Shown piece by piece: positions 11,776-24,238 of a stretch of 64,000 bases of DNA (positions are counted from its first letter, which is position 1; each line of letters begins with the position of its first letter). The notes beneath the pieces are model-generated. The model was not told the origin of the DNA. It did no database searches and saw only the letters and a list, made by a program, of their open reading frames with translations. Where the stretch lies: the NCBI GenBank assembly GCA_034008185.1, contig CM067086.1, forward strand, positions 1,116,001 to 1,180,000, read 5' to 3'. This DNA is from Gorsachius magnificus. Lineage: Eukaryota > Chordata > Aves > Pelecaniformes > Ardeidae. Made by a program: the position numbers and the translations under genes.

Positions 11776-12346
11776 CAGTGGTCTGATAGCAAAAACCAGC
11801 ATGGGGGAAGGAATTGTCCCCGATGTAAAGCCCTGCGGGAGCAGAGAAGCCTAAACCGAGGAAGAAATGGGAGGCAACATTTACGTGACTGCAAAGAAAT
11901 CAGGTAGCCACGGGATGGCAGCAACCAGCCGGGCTAGGAGCAGCCGGCAGCCGTTTGCCCCAGCCCCCAGTACGGGAGCCATTGGCTGTGCTGGCAAAGC
12001 CACCCTGCTGCTCTTTACCCTCCCAGTAAAGAGGCCCCAAGCCCCGTGGTTGCCCCATCCGAGCGAGGGGGATTTAACCGAGACGCTCCTGCCCCGCCAG
12101 AAACAAAACCCCCAACCCACCCCACCCACCTACGCAAGGGCGCTCCCGGCTGCCGCACAACCCCCTAACCCACCCCAAGTCCCCTCTCCTGGCCACCCCA
12201 CCCCACTTTGGGGGGCCCCGAGGTGCTTCGCTCCGGCCAAGAGATGCCAGCTCCCAGCGTAAAGCCGAGTGGCACAGCGGGGAGCATCCGCCGCAGCGCA
12301 CAACGAAAATGTCGATGAACTCTTTTGGGTGCCTCTTCCCCACTCT
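11776..12346. other. Intergenic spacer between PTDSS2 and solo LTR
   Basis: No exon, RNA gene or repeat family was recognised in this stretch. It holds moderately GC-rich unique sequence. Confidence 0.5.
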
Positions 12347-12938
12347 TGTCCTGGTTTCGGCTGGGATAGACTTAATTTTCTTCCTAGGAGCTGGCACAGT
12401 GCTGTGGTTTTGGATTTAGTACTAGAAGGATGTTGATAACACGCTGATGTTTTTAGTTGTTGCCCAGTAGTGCTCAGACTACTCCAGGACTTTTTGGGCT
12501 TCTCCTGCTCGGCCAGGGGCATAACAAGCTGGGAGGGGGCACAGCCAGGACAGCTGACCCAAACTGACCCAAGAGCTATTCCAGCCCATAGAACGTCATG
12601 CTGGGGGGGTTAGTTGGTCTGTTGGGGGGCAGTGATCATGACTTGGGGAGTGATCGCGACTTGGGGAGTGATCGCTGCTGGGGACGGGCTGGGCATCGGT
12701 CGGCGGGTGGTGAGCAATTGCATTGTGCATCGTTCGTTTTTGTATATTCTGTATATTCCGTTACCATTCTCATTATTACTATTATTATTATTTTCTCTTA
12801 TTAAACTGTCTCTATCTCAGCCCTCAGCTCTAACCTTTTTTTTCCTTCCCGATTCTCTCCCCCATCCCACGGAGGGAGGGGGGGGAGTGAGCGAGCGGCT
12901 GCGTGGTGCCGAGTTGCCAGCCGGGTTAAACCACGACA
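12347..12938 (+). mobile_element. Solo LTR of an endogenous retrovirus
   Basis: About 592 bp bounded by tgtcctggttt at the left and its imperfect inverse aaaccacgaca at the right, giving the TG...CA ends typical of an LTR. The inside holds an AT-rich stretch with (att)n and attaaa near 12800, a plausible polyadenylation signal. No gag, pol or env reading frame lies next to it, so the copy looks like a solo LTR left by recombination between two LTRs. No convincing target-site duplication is visible. The opening tgtcctggtttcggctggga is a motif I associate with common avian LTR families; the exact family was not assigned. Confidence 0.85.
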
Positions 12939-13544
12939 ACCCTACAGCCGTGACATGCGCAAAACATCAGAGAAAACCCACCAAATCCTCACGGGGCAGC
13001 CGATGATCCGGCTTTTTGCAGCCATGGCAAGCGCCGAGCCAGGTCCCAGCCTCCCGGTCCCTTCTGGTCTCCTTGTGTCTGTTTGCCGTGAGCCCATCGC
13101 TGTTGCCTTGGGCCACCAGGACATGTAGGTATTTGCTGCAGGAGGGAAACGCTGATACCCGGTGACCGATGTGCGGAGGTCAGCCCGGCGGCGCTTCGTC
13201 AGCAGGCTGAGCAGCTCCAGAAACCCTCTCCTCATGCTGGGGAAGGAGGTTCGCTCTCCAAAGCACCCAGCACCTTTTAATTACAAGCAGGGCTTCACCC
13301 CAAACCACATCCTCCACTGGAATGTATCAGCTGTAGCTCCAGGGGTACCGATGGACCCAAACAGACCAGGTTTTGGGTGCAAACCACCCCAGTTTTATGC
13401 GAGAACGCAGCCAATTGCACTGCCTGTAAGCCCTACAGCAACACGGCCTTTGGCATCATCGGACCCGGCTTTTCGGAGACACTTGCTGGCCTGGCACAGC
13501 CAGAAGAAGCAGGGGTTGGACACTGGGAACAATTCCTTCCCCAA

Positions 13545-13737
13545 AGGGCTGTCAGGGGCTGGAGGGGGCTGCCCAGGGAAGGGGTCGAGTCCCCACCCCG
13601 GGGGGGATTTAACAGCCGGGCAGAGGCGGTGCTGAGGGCCAGGGTTTGGGGGTGGGATGGCAGGGGTAGGGGAACGGTTGGGCTGGGGGAGCTTAGAGGG
13701 CTTCTCCAACCCAAACGGTCCTGGGATTCTATTCTAA
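13545..13737 (+). mobile_element. CR1 3' end (copy 2 of duplicated block)
   Basis: Same CR1 subfamily as the copies at 3787 and 38345: it contains ggctgcccagggaaggggtc and gatttaacagccgggcagag, and ends at ccaacccaaacggtcctggg. It retains a 16-bp segment missing from the 3787 copy. Confidence 0.87.
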
Positions 13738-13933
13738 GGAGCCTGCCAACAAACCCACCCAGTCCCATCTTGGCCCATCATCAGCTTTTCCATACAGAAC
13801 TAATTTTTTTCTTGATTCCAAATAATGGTAAAGTCATAAAAGCTTTTCTGAAAGAGATTTTAAACAAACGCCAAAGGTCTCTACCTTCCATACACCAAGA
13901 CATCATCGGATCCATGCTGGGAATTCTAAGAAA
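13545..13933 (+). repeat. Interspersed duplicated block, copy 2
   Basis: Near-identical partner of 3787-4159, in the same orientation. The shared part ends at ggaattctaagaaa in both copies, after which the flanks differ completely. Confidence 0.9.
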
Positions 13934-15600
13934 GGACCCCTTCCAACAGCATTCCCGTCTTCCCACGACTTACGGGGTGAGGCGAAGCCTCCCAGTACTT
14001 CTACCCGGAGCAGCCCCGCATCACCCGGCCAGAGAAAGGATGGAGAGCCGGCTGCGGGCTCACCGCTCTGCAGCACACCGCCTGCTCCCCTGCCCGCCTC
14101 AGCCCCACATTCCAAACCAACTTTTGGCTAGGAAAATGGGAATTTTCCCAACCAGAACCGCCCCTGCCGAACTATCCCCAAGGCGCGGTTGGTGGTGCCA
14201 GCCGACAGCAGCTTGAGCGCTCAGACCCAACGCGTTCCTCTCGCCAGGCTCTGGGTTTCTGGCCAGCTTGCTCATTAGCGCCGTTTTCTAATGGGATTTT
14301 TCCCAGCTGCTGAGAGGCGTAGGCGCTGTCATCAATCCCAGAGCCAGGTTCAACAAGCGTAGTCAGGCTCCGTACGCTGCTCCAACATCCCCGGCTCCTG
14401 CCTGGGGCTGGTCCTCCCTCCCCTTTCCCAATAGCAGGGAGGATTCAAGCCTTACATTCATTTTCTCCAGCCCATTTAATTTAGCAGTTTTTCCCAGACA
14501 CTTCTCTCTGCTTTTAACTGATGTCTTCAAAATGAAGGCAGGAAGAAAAAGTCCTAAATTTTGTCTTTTTTTTTTTTTTTTTTTTTTAATGATTATTTTC
14601 CCCACGTGCCACTCATCACACAAACCGAGCTGCGACTTCCCACGGTAGCCAAGGACCTCTCTGGCGCTGGGCTCCCGCCTGAAGCTGAGCAGCCAGCTCC
14701 AATCCTTGCTGGAGCAACAGCATAGCTGGGAAGGAGGGAGAACCCCCGCTCCCAACCAGCACGGGGTGCCACAGCGGTGGTTTGGGGAAACACAACCCCG
14801 CTCACCCCCAGGGTGCCGCTTGCTGCTGAAAAACATCGGGACAGCCTCTTCCAAAGGAGCTTTCTTCGTTCATGTCCTCCAGCCAGGTACGCAGTAAGGC
14901 AATACCCTTTCAACTCTTCTCCTGGAAAAAAAACCAAAAAAACCCAAAAAAATTAAATCCAGGACCCCGGGAACTGAAAAGAGCAAATAAGTATTTTAAC
15001 CCCCACCCCGAATTAGGGATGCTTGCGTGCAGGACAGCTTTCACGTGCTCGGAAGAGGAGCTCCCTGGCTGAAAGCATCCCTGTAAGGCAGGGTGTAGGC
15101 AGGCATCCTCTGCCGAGCCAACACGGGTCCATACATGAAAGCCTTCGGCCGTTTGTTACCACCTCTTGGGTGGAAATTACCATCGCCGCACCCAGCCAGG
15201 ATTAACAGGTCAGGGGCGTGCTCCCAAGAGCTTCAATGCCTGCTCGCTCCGCAAGGGTCAAACCACAGCCCAGAGCGGTTGGAGTCTATCGGGCTGGTGT
15301 GATGCCACCATAGATGAGGCTGGGAACACGTGGCCAGCCCCAGCAGCGATAAACAGTGGAGGGTGATAATATCTTAAATCATTCTGGCTGCTTACAGAAG
15401 TTTGAGCGGTCGCAAGGCCTCAGCACACGTACGAGCCGGAGCTCCACAACGCTGTGTGTGCTTAGCAGCTTTTTCACCAGCAGGCTGGAAGGGACATCGT
15501 CCCCCTCCCCGAGCATAGCTTCCCACACTGCCGTCCTCAGCGCCATTCCCCCAAGGGCAATAAATGTGAGGACGGCACGCTGCAGGAGGGTCACCTGGGA
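13934..15600. other. Intergenic, no gene recognised
   Basis: Unique sequence with a T homopolymer near 14563-14587. No exon with credible splice sites or homology was seen. Confidence 0.5.
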
Positions 15601-15609
15601 AGGAAAGCA

Positions 15610-15950
15610 CTGGAAGAGGAACACCATCAGGTGGGAAGAGGAACGCCACCAGGTTGAACAAGGAATCCTGCCATCGGGTTGGGAAGATGAACGCCATCAG
15701 GTTGAAAGAGGAACGCCATCGGGTGGGAAGAGGAACGCCATGGGTGGGAAGACGAAGCCATCGGGTGGGAAGAGGAACGCCATCGGGTGGGAAGAGGAAC
15801 GCCATCGGGTGGGAAGACGAAGCCACGGGTGGGAAGTGGGAAGAAGAACACCACCGGGTTGGAAGACGAACGCCACCAGGTTGAACGCGGAATGCCACCA
15901 GGTTGAACGCGGAACGCCATCAGGTTGAACGCGGAACGCCATCCGTTTGG
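15610..15950 (+). repeat. 22-bp-class minisatellite
   Basis: Tandem units close to gggtgggaagaggaacgcca, with variants gggttgaaagaggaacgcca and ggttgaacgcggaacgccat. About 340 bp in total. Because the unit is not a multiple of three, open frames on both strands show a shifting W/R/H/G-rich pattern. They are not considered genes. Confidence 0.92.
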
Positions 15951-16554
15951 TCGCTTGCCTTGCTGCAAAAGGAGCTAAATCTCACCCAGGCAAAGCCAAA
16001 TCCCACCCAAACAGCAGGAGAAGCATGCTTCCTCCTCTGGGTGCTGCGGGGTCGGATACCTCGGGCAAAGCCAGCCTGCGGGTGCAGACTCGCCGCCCCC
16101 ACTGGCAGGTAAGGCCCATGAGCTTTCAGGACTGCGGCTGGACGCCTGCAGGCCATCAGTTGGCCTAACTGGAGCGCAAAGTCCTCCCGGTCCCACTCGG
16201 CAAAATTTGCAGGAGGCAGAAACAGACGGGCAGGCGGAGCGACGTGGCCGCCCCACCTACGCCCAACCCCGTTTCCGTTCAACCCAGCAGCGCTGGCGGT
16301 GCAAAGATCTTGGGCCTTCCGTTGGGAGACGTGGAAAGCCCCACCGATCCCACCTGCCAGGGCTTCACCCGCTGCCAGGCAAAGCCAGCGACGGTCTCCC
16401 ACACCCACGGGGAGCCGCTGCTGATAACGGCACGTGATAAAGTTCCCCCTCCCGGCTGGCCCTGCAGATTGCCTCCAGGAGGCGAAAGGTCTGCCCGCTC
16501 CTCCCCTCCATCTCACACCCAGCAGGAAATTCGGAGGATTATTTTTTTTTTCCC

Positions 16555-16586
<32 letters not shown>

Positions 16587-17867
16587 GCGCGGGTCTGATT
16601 CTGAGCCCGTCCAAGGACTTGGCAAAGCCACTGGGTGATGTTGGCTTGATCAGGAGCAACGCTCTGGAAACACCACCTGCCTTTCCTGCTGGGGGGCAGC
16701 CTGAGCGACCCCTCAGGACTTGTTTTATTTAAGAGCCACCACGCACAAGGACCCCAGACCGGTTATTGGCCCTTCTGCTGTGCCCAGGATCAGGCAGCTC
16801 TTCTCATCTCGGAAACCAAAGCAGCAAAGCCCCAGCAAGCAGAGAGCAAGGCAGCTCAGACCTGGCGTGCGCCTGACACTTTTTCACTCACCCTTTTGGG
16901 AAGAAGAGGGTTACACCCCGCTCCGAGCCGTAGGTCCAGGTGGCGCGAGCCTTTGGGATCAGAGGAGCACTCGGTGACGTGCTTACGATTTCCGTGGCTG
17001 AGCATCCCGACAGCAACGCCACCGGGAAAGCAGGGGCTGAAGCAGTCGTCTTCCAGTAAACCCCATCTATTAGGAGCGATGAGATTTTAAGAAGCAGCCA
17101 GGCAGGAGGGCTCCATGGTTTGGAGGAACCTTCCGAGCACGCTTCGGTTCTTTCCTCTTCAGCCAGGAGCGGGGCAGGATTTGTTCTTAAGGACTCCTCG
17201 AATGCTTGCAGATGGCCCCGTGTAATTGCTGACCCCAAACCCCGATGACCCTCACACAACGGCACTATTACACGTGGGGGGGGGGAAAAAAAAAAAAAAA
17301 TGCCCACAGCTTCTGGTGGTGTTTTGAAGGGTTTCTCGGTCTCCTTCCAGGACGCCAGGTCTCCTCTGCGGCTCGCAGAAGGGTTTCTGGAGGCCACATC
17401 AGGAAACCAAAGTGGTGGAGAGCAAACCAGGCCAGGGTCCAAGGTGGGGAGGAAGAGGGCTGCGTTCGAGTGGGAAACCCCCCTGGGGAGCAGATTCTCC
17501 CCACTCCTCTGGAAGCTCCCATTTGCCTTTTTTCCTCGTCCTGGCTGTAACAAACTCAACCCCGGCCCCATCCCCTCGGCTCTCAAATCCTGCGCCGCTC
17601 CCGTCCCCCACCCCTTGCTTCCGAGGCGTCTCCCAAGGATGAGGCAGGTCACGCACCGCTCCGCTTTATTTTCTCTTTCGAGGCTTAATGCTTTTTCCCC
17701 CTCCTTGGCAGAAATGGTTTAACGCTCTCTAGAGCTTCTGCTCACCCCCCCTCCCTCCATTCGGCCCCCCCACGGGGGACCCCACTCCGGGGACGTGTGC
17801 AGGGCACAGCGAGCAGCGCGAGGCCGAGGGGGACGCCGGGGTGGCGGAGCACCGGAGTTGGCAAGAG
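15951..17867. other. Intergenic, no gene recognised
   Basis: Contains a T homopolymer near 16560-16582 and an A run near 17287-17300. No conserved coding exon was recognised on either strand. Confidence 0.5.
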
Positions 17868-18162
17868 GGACTTTTTAGTAGGGCCAGCTGTGACAGGACA
17901 AGGGGGGATGGTTTTAAACTAAACCAGGATGGGTTTAGACTGGATCTAAGGAAGAAATTCTTTCCAATGAGGGTGGTGAAACCCTGGCAGGGGTTGCCCA
18001 GAGAGGGGGTGGAGGCCCCATCCCTGGGAACATTCAAGGACAGGTTGGATGGGGCTCTGAGGAACCTGATCGAGTTGAAGATGTCCCTGCTCCCTGCAGG
18101 GGGGTTGGGCTGGGGGACCTGTAGGGGTCCCTTCCAACCCAAAACATTCTTGATTCTATGAA
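17868..18162 (+). mobile_element. CR1 3' fragment
   Basis: Carries ctaaaccaggatgggtttag, actggatctaaggaagaaat and agggtggtgaaaccctggca, the box ctgtaggggtcccttccaac and the tail cttgattctatga. Same subfamily as 32820-33083. Confidence 0.9.
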
Positions 18163-18291
18163 ACATCCAAGGCCGGTTGGCCGGGGCTGAGCAACCTGAT
18201 GTGGTTCAAGGTGTCCCTGCTCCTGCAGGGGGGTTGGGCTGGGTGACCTCTAGGGGTCCCTTCCAACCCAAACCATTCTGTGATTCTATGA
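18163..18291 (+). mobile_element. Second, shorter CR1 3' end in tandem
   Basis: Directly after the previous CR1 tail, a second 3' end begins at acatccaaggccggttggcc and runs through cctctaggggtcccttccaa to tgtgattctatga. It is either a nested insertion into the tail or an unequal-crossover duplicate. Confidence 0.85.
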
Positions 18292-21024
18292 CTCGGTGGG
18301 GCTACCTGCCTGCTCTGCTGGGTGGCCCTGAGCTTGCCGCTGCTCGGAGCCAGGGTGAAGGGCAGGTTCCTCACCTCCTCCCCGGTACCTGCCCAGGGCC
18401 AGCAGAGGCAGCTCCCTCCCCGGGCGGGCGAGAGTCCCACACGGAAGTTGAGTTCCGCGCTCGGTTCGCACAAGAAGCTGCGGCGACGGAGCTGGGGAAG
18501 GAAACCACGCTCTGCGGCAAAACCCCGGCGGCTCGTTCCGCCCGCAGCCGCGCCGCAGACCTGCCCGAGGAGCAAACGCCGCGAGGGGGAAGGAGGAAGG
18601 CTCTCCACCATGCAGGTAGGGAACAGAAACTGCTCCGCTGCTTCCAAGAGGCTGCTTTCCAGCACCTCGGAGCCACCTGTACCTTGGGAACACAGACGCG
18701 CTCGGCTCCGAGCTCTACCGCTCGGGTGCTTTCCGCCTTCGGAGCACTCAAAAAACGCCGCAGGATTCCCCGTTCCCCTTCCCAGTGAGCAATCTCGTTC
18801 CTACTGGGAGCACGCAAGGGGGAAAGCGGTGCGAGCTGCCGGCTCTGCGTCCCGGAGCCAGGCAGCGCCGAGCCCGGCACACCGTCCCCAGCGTGGCGGG
18901 GGGCAGGACGGGGGGCACGCAGGGTCAGTACCAGCCTGCGGGGGGGCACAGATCGGAGGGGGCTGGTTTGGAGCGAGACCGCATCTTTTGCTTGCATCCC
19001 TACAGCGACGGGAGGCGACAGCCCCAGACATTTTGGGAGCACCTGAAATAAGGCAAGGGGAGGCGGGGAGCCAGGAAGCTTCCTTGAAAGAAAAGATAAG
19101 GTTTTCCCTTCTTCAGAAAGCCAGGCAAACTCTCGGAGACCAGGACAGCTAGCAAACGGAGGGGCGTGCTGTCCGCCCGCTCCGTGGGGATTGTCCCCAT
19201 TCCAAGGAAACTGAGGGGAGGCAGAAGTGCTCCGAGGGAAGCGTGCGTAAGAGATGCCCGCAGATAGGAGCGATTTGATCACCCCAGCGTGGGCGACGGG
19301 AACCACCCAAGCCCTCGCCAATCCAACCATTAGAAAGGAAAACAAGGATGCCGGATCCTATCCGGGTCCTTTGCTTGAGCACCCCGCACGGGTGGCTGCA
19401 CCCCCAGCCCCAGGCTGCTCGTCACCATTTCTCCGAAGGATCCAGTCACCTCGCAACGAGGGGACAGGGACCCACCAGTACGACTGGGGAGAAACCAGGC
19501 ATGCTTTGGGGCACCCAGACCCCTTTTTTGACATTGAAACTCCTGCTTCCTATCACGCGGGTTACTGCTCCCACCCCTTTGCCCAGCAGGGCCCCGACCC
19601 TGCCCCAACCATGGGGCAAGGAAGAGCGAAACGGGCGCCGTCCTCCTCGATAGCAGGGATTAGAGTCCAGGGTTCATACAACTGCTTCAGAGCCGAGGCG
19701 GCCAAGGCGGCACACGGGGGCTGATCCGACTGAAGGCTGGCAGCATCGCCAGTCCCCCAGGACAAATCAAAAAATAGTTGTGAAGATGGCCTTCGGCAGC
19801 CGTCCCTGCGTCCAAGCCACACAGGACCCCCCGGGCTCCCTCGCCATGGGCTTGCAAATCCCCCTCTGCAGCTGAAGGCAATTTTTTCTCCGTTACCGCT
19901 CTGGAGGTGGGGTCTGGGAATGGGCTGTGCTGTTCTGCGGATAATTCGCTGGTTCCTGCCCATTCCTCAGCCCTGGGCAGGGGTGCTGGAGGTGCCCGCG
20001 GAGAGGGTGCCAGGGGGTAAATCACGGATTTGGGAACGCAGAGACAAGCCGGACCCCACTGCCACGCTGGCCCTACCGCCCAGAGCGCCGCACGTGGACG
20101 GCCCGGGAAGCATCCCCGCCGATTCTTAGGGCAAGACTGGGAAGTCAGCAAGGAATGAGTCCCCTCGGGGATTAAAATCGGTGCTCACTATTTTGGGAAC
20201 ATGGAGAAGCAGGGGCAGGATCTGGCTGCGTCAGGTCCTGGAGAGCAGCCCTGTTCTGGCTGGGGTGCTGCTGGAGGGAGGGTGCTCTGCTGAGGCTCCA
20301 TGGGCTCAGCCCCAACGCCCCCCGCCATGGGGAAAGTCAGCCCCAACGCCCCCCACCATGGGGAAAGCCCTGGGGCAGGGGCCGGTGGCACCATCAGGGA
20401 CCTGGGGTTAAGGCTTCCCATACTCCAGCCTGGCCATGCAATCCAAGCCCCGGGGCTGGATCCATCCCATTTGTGAGCCTACCGTGGTAATGCCATCAGC
20501 TTCCTCCCCGGGGAACGGAGGGTGCCCTGGCTCCCGAGCAGGGGACCATGCGGAACTGGGAGCCAGCTGGGAACAGCAGTGGCATTGCTGGCCGGTCCCT
20601 CTGCCTCCTCCCGGGCGATGCTGGGGTTAACGCCAGCGCCACAGCCATGCTGAGGTGCTGACCCCATGTCAGGTGCGTCCAGGAGCACCTCGAACAGCCC
20701 CTTGTCCCCAAAGGGCACTGTCCCCTCCAGGTTGCAAGGGTCACTGGTGCAACTGGGAGGCAGCAGGCAGTCTTGGCAGGATGAGGGCTGGGAGAAAGCA
20801 GCCAGGCAGGAATAGGACAGCACAACCTGCGTAGCGGCAGTGCCAGACCAGAGCTGTGCCAGCGCAGGAACATCAGCAGGTCCTGACGGGACCCCTGCTC
20901 CCTCCCCCGTGCCCGGAGAGGGGCACTTGGCCCAGGACAGGGAGAGCTGCCATGCCAGCTCAGCGCTTACCCACCCAGGGAGACCGACCTGAGCCAAACC
21001 CCAATTCTCCCACCCCAATTCATC
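18292..21024. other. Intergenic, GC-rich, no gene recognised
   Basis: Long open frames occur on both strands because of base composition, but none shows a recognisable domain or consistent splice sites. A small 29-bp tandem duplication (cagccccaacgcccccc...) lies near 20306-20358. Confidence 0.5.
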
Positions 21025-21687
21025 CCGCTTGTGGATGACAAGGTGGCCATGAGCCAGCAGGGTGCCCTGGTGGCCAAGAAGGCCAATGGCACCCTGGGGT
21101 GCATTCAGAGGAGCGTGGCCAGCAGGGCAAGGGAGGTTCTCCTCCCCCTCTGCTCTGCCCTGCTGAGACCCCACCTGGAGCACTGGGTCCAGTTCTGGGC
21201 TCCCCGGTTCAAGAAAGATGAGGAACTCCTGGAGAGAGTCCAGAGGAGGGCAACAAGGATGATGGGGGGACTGGAGCATCTCCCCTAGGAGGAAAGGCTG
21301 AGGGAGCTGGGCTTGTTCAGGCTGGAGAGGAGAAGGCTGAGAGGGGACCTCATCAACACCTACAAATATCTCAAGGGTGGGGGTCATGAGGACAGAGCCA
21401 GACTCTTCCCAGTGGTGCCCAGTGACAGGACCAGGGGCCATGGGCACAACCTGAAGCAGAAGAGGTTCCAGGTGAACGTGAGGAAGAACTTCTTGACATT
21501 GAGGGTACCTGAGCCCTGGCCCAGGCTGCCCAGGGGGGCTGTGGAGTCTCCTTCTCTGGAGATATTCAAAGCCCTCCTGGATGAAGTCCTGGGTAACATG
21601 CTCTAGGAGAACCTGCTTGAGCAGGGGGCTTGGACTGGGTGATCTCCCGAGGTCCCTTCCAACCCTTGCCATTCTGGGATTCTGTGA
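21025..21687 (+). mobile_element. CR1 3' fragment, longest copy
   Basis: About 660 bp. It includes the CR1 ORF2 C-terminal remnant (ggtgcattcagaggagcgtg, cacctggagcactgggtcca, gtccagaggagggcaacaag) and the full 3' end (ggtcccttccaacccttgcc). It is close to 37434-38040 along its entire length. Reading frames are broken. Confidence 0.92.
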
Positions 21688-22269
21688 AAACTGCTCAGGG
21701 CTTTGGCAGAGCAGAGGAGAGCACCACAACCCCCCCTCTGCCTCTTCGCCCAAACTGGGGCACCTTTTAGCAGTGGGAAGCGCTGGTCCTTATTACACAG
21801 CATCTCTGGGGGAGAACATCCCTCTTCTCCAGCCTCTTCACTTCAGCTTTCTGCTGGGCAGAGGGCCCCCACGGCCCTTCTGCTTTAGGGGAAGCCAGGG
21901 CCCCAGCTCCACGGGAGCGCGGATTTGGTGGAGCATTTCAGCGCTTTCCTAATCCCGGACTCTCCTGCTCCCGTGGCCTCATTCTTCAGCGAAAGCTTGG
22001 GACCCAGATCTTACATCAGGGCCTGATTTCACCACCGCTGCTCCGCTCCAGAGATTGCAGCCGGATGAACTTGTCTGGCTGGCCGCTGCTTCAGATCACG
22101 ACGAGGTCTCTGGTGGCAATACCGACTGATGAGACCCCGGCCCCTGGCAGCTCCTTCCCGCTTCTGGGCTGCATCGCCGTGCCCTCGGGATGGGCGGCGT
22201 GACCGTTCGTGGGGCTGCGCCGTCAGTCGCACCAGAGAACTGCAAAAAGCCCCCCAGAATGCCGGCTTT

Positions 22270-22925
22270 AAGACAGCATCCGTTCCCTGCCCCTGTCCCG
22301 TTCCCCGCCCCTGTCCCGTTCCCTTCCCGTTCCCTGCCCCTGTCCTATTCCCCGCCCCTGTCCCGTTCCCTTCCATTCCCTGCCCCCCTTCCCTTCCCAT
22401 TCCCTCCCCCCATTCCCTGCCCCATCCCGTTCCCTGCCGATTCCCTGCCCCTGTCCCATTCCCTGCCCCATCCCATTCCCTGCCCCATTCCCTGCCCCTG
22501 TCCCATTCCCTGCCCCTGTCCCATTCCCTGCCCATTCCCTGCCCCGTCCCGTTCCCTGTCCCATTCCCCGCCCCATCCCATTCCCTGCCCCTGTCCCATT
22601 CCCTTCCATTCCCTGCCCCGTCCCATTCCCTTCCATTCCCTGCCCCTGTCCCGTTCCCTTGCCATTCCCTGCCCCTCCCATTCCCTGCCCATTCCCGCCC
22701 CATCCCATTCCCTGCCCATTCCCCACCCCTGTCCCATTCCCTGCCCCTGTCCCATTCCCTTTCTATTCCCTGCCCCTGTCCCATTCCCTTCCCATTCCCT
22801 GCCCCTGTCCCGTTCCCTTTCCATTCCCTGCCCCATCCCATTCCCCGCCTCATCCCATTCCCTTCCCTCCCATTCCCTCCCCTTCCCTCCCCTTCCCATT
22901 CCCTGCCCCTGTCCCGTCCCCTGCC
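22270..22925 (+). repeat. C-rich minisatellite (ccctgcccctgtcccattc type)
   Basis: About 650 bp of units alternating cattccctgcccc and tgtcccattcc. All three plus frames and the minus frames stay open, giving P/F/S-rich or G/N/E/W-rich translations. The openness comes from the repeat, and no function is inferred. Confidence 0.93.
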
Positions 22926-24238
22926 CGCACAGCGTCTCTTTACCAATCTCATCGCGTTCACTGGGACCCGGAGCCAGGCGTGCTCTCTCCATCCCGTTGA
23001 GAGACCGGTTGGATTAATCCCCTCTTGCCCAAGAGGGAACCACGGCTGCAAAAGCAGGCAGAGACCCCCTTGGGGAAGCCAGGCACAGAGGACAGGGACA
23101 AAGCACTTTGTAGCTGTTCTGCTCCAGTTCTGGGCGCCCACCAGGTCCGGGCCGCCCAGGGGCGCTCGCTGCAGCACCCTCGGGTGGAGGGGGCACCCCG
23201 GTTTGGGAAGCCGCTGCCACGGGGCCACCTCATTTGCTTCGTGCGCCCCCGGAGCTGCAGCACGTGGGCATCCGGGCATCACCAGGCTCAAAAAGCAAAG
23301 TGGCACGAGCCAAACGTCACCAGCTCCTCATCTCCTCTCGGCCCCTTGGCCACAGACCGAGGCACCCGAGATGTTTTCCGAGAACTCTTCATTCGCCTGC
23401 TTTGCTGCAGTCGCAGGGTTGCATGAGCCTCTGATCGTCCATGCCTCCCCCCTCCCAGAATTTAAAGCTACCTCCACCCCTCCTTGCCAAAGAGCTAACA
23501 GTGCCCCAGCCGAAAGCAGCCACGGAAGAGGGGAAAAGGGTGATTAAGGATTGTAAAAAGCACGGGAGCATGGAGAGCGCGTTAAGTGTTGGCGCTTTCC
23601 CAGCACAAATGTCAGGGCACCGGGTGACACAAGAAGCAGCAAAGTCCAGAGGAGAGGGAGGCATTGGTTTGGGGTGTTCCCCCCCTCCTGTCTGGCTCCC
23701 TTGCGACCCCAGAGATGCTGGGCGTTACTTGAGTTCGAGGGGAGGCTGCCGTGCCCACGGAGCTGCAGCCCCTCCAGGATCCCTAAACACGAAGCCTTGC
23801 TCAGCTCAAAGCTGGAGGGCAGGAGCAGGGGGGGGGAAGGTTTCGGAGAAGCCTGCTCCTACCCCCCTCCCTGGGCATCCCCCGTGGCTGCAGGGAGAGG
23901 AAAACTGGGCCAGGCGGGTCTTGATCTTACATTGCGATGCAATATTCATCTGCATGGGCTCTGTCTTTTTTTGATGTATGACCAGTGGCACCCCCCCGGA
24001 GCACCGAAAGGCCAAGTAGGCTTTGCTTTTGGGCAGGTTCCGTGCCCCGCAGCCGAGCACTGCTCACCACAGCCCCCACCTAGAGTGGGGCAGCTTCACC
24101 CCCGACGCCCCCAGCGGGCTCCGATCCAGGGCATGGCGACGCCATCCAAACGTGGGCAGGGAGAGGTTGGCTCCGCGCCCGGGCAGGGGCATCTCCCAGG
24201 GATCCCGCTGAAGCCGTCGCTGGTTTTCTCTTCCGCAG
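22926..24238. other. Upstream flank and unlocated first exon of ANO9
   Basis: The ANO9 start codon should lie here or slightly further left, because the first recognisable coding exon (24239) has no Met. I could not identify the initiating exon. A weak candidate is ATG at 23571 with a poor donor near 23620. Confidence 0.4.

Noticed and set aside
11082..11924. Long open frames (about 200-280 codons) on both strands over 11.1-11.9 kb
   Set aside because: They are translations of a GC-rich minisatellite. All frames are open and the products are low-complexity G/P/R repeats without a domain.
22029..23547. Two opposing open frames of more than 420 codons
   Set aside because: Both arise from the ccctgcccc minisatellite, whose unit has no stop in any frame. 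No splice logic or homology.
23571..23625. ATG at 23571 as the ANO9 start
   Set aside because: It ends in phase 0 at a weak donor (gtgaca), but the peptide has no recognisable match and the distance to exon 2 is arbitrary. Not supported enough to annotate.
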